In this document: positions 63,288-64,000 of the stretch, piece by piece
How the letters are laid out: every line of letters begins with the position of its first letter
Numbering within the stretch: the first letter of the stretch is position 1
Translations under genes and position numbers: made by a program
Notes under the pieces: generated by a model
What the model was told of the DNA's origin: nothing
The model's database searches: none
The model's input: only the letters and a program-made list of their open reading frames with translations
Assembly (NCBI GenBank): GCA_029203105.1
Contig: CP119318.1
Span: 3,734,501-3,798,500 of the forward strand
Reading direction: 5' to 3'
From: Candidatus Kaistia colombiensis
GTDB taxonomy: Bacteria > Pseudomonadota > Alphaproteobacteria > Rhizobiales > Kaistiaceae
DNA length: 64,000 nt

Positions 63288-63656
63288 TTACTTCTTCTTA
63301 CCGGCGATCGGCTTAGCCGGCCCCTTACGGGTGCGCGCATTGGTATGCGTGCGCTGGCCGCGAACCGGAAGACCGCGACGATGACGCAGGCCGCGATAGC
63401 AGCCGAGGTCCATCAGACGCTTGATGTTCATCGCGACTTCGCGACGCAGATCGCCTTCGACGACGTAGTCGCGGTCAATCGCTTCACGGATCGACAGAAC
63501 TTCTGCGTCCGAGAGCTCGTTGACGCGACGCTCGGGAGCGATGTTGGTCTTCGTGATGATGTCGAGCGCGTGCTTCGCGCCGATCCCGTGAATGTACTGC
63601 AGCGCGATGACAACGCGCTTGTTCGTCGGGATATTTACGCCTGCGATACGGGCCAA
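63288..63656 (-). CDS. rpsM: 30S ribosomal protein S13
   Basis: 122 residues from a TTG start at 63656: ARIAGVNIPTNKRVVIALQYIHGIG, RRVNELSDAEVLSIREAIDRDYVVEGDLRREVAMNIKRL, CYRGLRHRRGLPVRGQRTHTNARTRKG. The TTG is preferred because it gives exactly the family's N-terminus and length, and GGAG stands 6 nt upstream. An in-frame ATG four codons before it directly abuts the GGAG and is poorly spaced. Second gene visible of the alpha operon after adk. Confidence 0.95.
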   Translation of the reverse strand: MARIAGVNIPTNKRVVIALQYIHGIGAKHALDIITKTNIAPERRVNELSDAEVLSIREAIDRDYVVEGDLRREVAMNIKRLMDLGCYRGLRHRRGLPVRGQRTHTNARTRKGPAKPIAGKKK

Positions 63657-63816
63657 TGCCGTCTCCATCTCCTGCCGACGGAACCTTCCGTCGGCGCCTC
63701 TAGATCCCGCGTCCGGTGGAGACCGGCTCTTGCGGGCATTCTCTTGCGCAAACAAGCAATGTCGTCCCCTGAAATGTCAGGAAACGCCAAGACCCGTTAG
63801 CAGCAGGTCGCGAGCC

Positions 63817-64000
63817 TTATCGACTCTCGACCTGTTCGTCAAGTCTATCCAAGGTCGTCGCGATGTCCTCGGACACCTCGTCGATCGAGCGCATGCCGTC
63901 TATCTCGATCAAACGGCCCCCTGCCCTGTAATAGGGCGAGATGACCGCGGTATCCCGGCTGTAGGCCGCGAGCCGGGTCTTAAAGACTTCCGGATCGTCG
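63817..64000 (-). CDS. adk: Adenylate kinase, C-terminal part (cut by the window edge)
   Basis: About 60 C-terminal residues: DDPEVFKTRLAAYSRDTAVISPYYRAGGRLIEIDGMRSIDEVSEDIATTLDRL, stop at 63817. The pattern (D-PE-...-RL--Y---T--...-YY-) is that of Adk, which converts AMP and ATP to two ADP. adk before rpsM is the normal order in the spc-alpha region of alphaproteobacteria, which supports the call. Confidence 0.93.
   Translation of the reverse strand, partial: DDPEVFKTRLAAYSRDTAVISPYYRAGGRLIEIDGMRSIDEVSEDIATTLDRLDEQVESR

Overview
The window is high-GC DNA from an alphaproteobacterium, most likely order Hyphomicrobiales (Rhizobiales). Evidence for this includes DUF992, DUF1489, DUF1849/EipB and ATP12-family genes, a class II DAHP synthase, a clpS-clpA pair, propionyl-CoA carboxylase beside folate genes, and the order adk-rpsM-rpsK-rpoA-rplQ. 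The genus cannot be fixed from sequence alone. Almost everything is ordinary chromosomal housekeeping. I see no prophage, integrase, transposase, plasmid, CRISPR or recognisable defence island.

Layout. 0-6.6 kb: lipoprotein L,D-transpeptidase, a heavily frameshifted NAD+ synthetase, an extradiol-type dioxygenase, a TetR repressor divergent from a frameshifted MFS transporter, and a DUF992 secreted protein. 6.6-15 kb: class II DAHP synthase, an LssY_C membrane protein, an XRE/MLTR regulator divergent from a SnoaL-like protein across a perfect palindromic operator, AlkA, glutathione reductase, RpiA and Gph. 15-25.3 kb: EipB, RidA, GDPD, a FemAB-like protein, a frameshifted LTA-synthase-type sulfatase and HIT protein, an AhpD-like/SigJ-type sigma pair, and clpA-clpS. 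25.7-38 kb: phasin, D,D-carboxypeptidase with SPOR domain, DnaJ-domain membrane protein, PanC, small conserved unknowns, an aldo/keto reductase, a diguanylate cyclase, and a coupled Gfo/Idh plus DegT pair that may make a 3-amino sugar for lipid A or a polysaccharide. 38-49 kb: tRNA-Leu(GAG) beside an MgtE remnant, LipB, a ceramide-glucosyltransferase-like enzyme, pccA, folP-folB-folK, pccB, ATP12 and an RluA-family synthase. 49-56.7 kb: a CrcB fluoride channel under a fluoride riboswitch, a tiny basic protein, a desaturase, D-lactate dehydrogenase, an AAA ATPase, glutathione-dependent formaldehyde dehydrogenase, a nucleoside deoxyribosyltransferase and a GST. 56.7-64 kb: frameshifted RarA and Do-type protease genes, then the 3' end of the ribosomal alpha operon.

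Two properties cut across the window. First, single-base indels cluster in five places (1.3-2.9, 4.6-5.9, 18.8-21.6, 24.37 and 56.8-59.6 kb), mostly in conserved genes, while the rest is clean; sequence or assembly error is the simplest explanation. Second, short intergenic repeats recur, and several of them donate the TAG stop codon of the neighbouring gene.

I did not find a convincing undescribed system. The best regulatory signals are the crcB riboswitch with an overlapping downstream hairpin, and the operator between the MLTR-type regulator and the SnoaL gene. The best open metabolic question is the sugar made by the Gfo/Idh-DegT pair.
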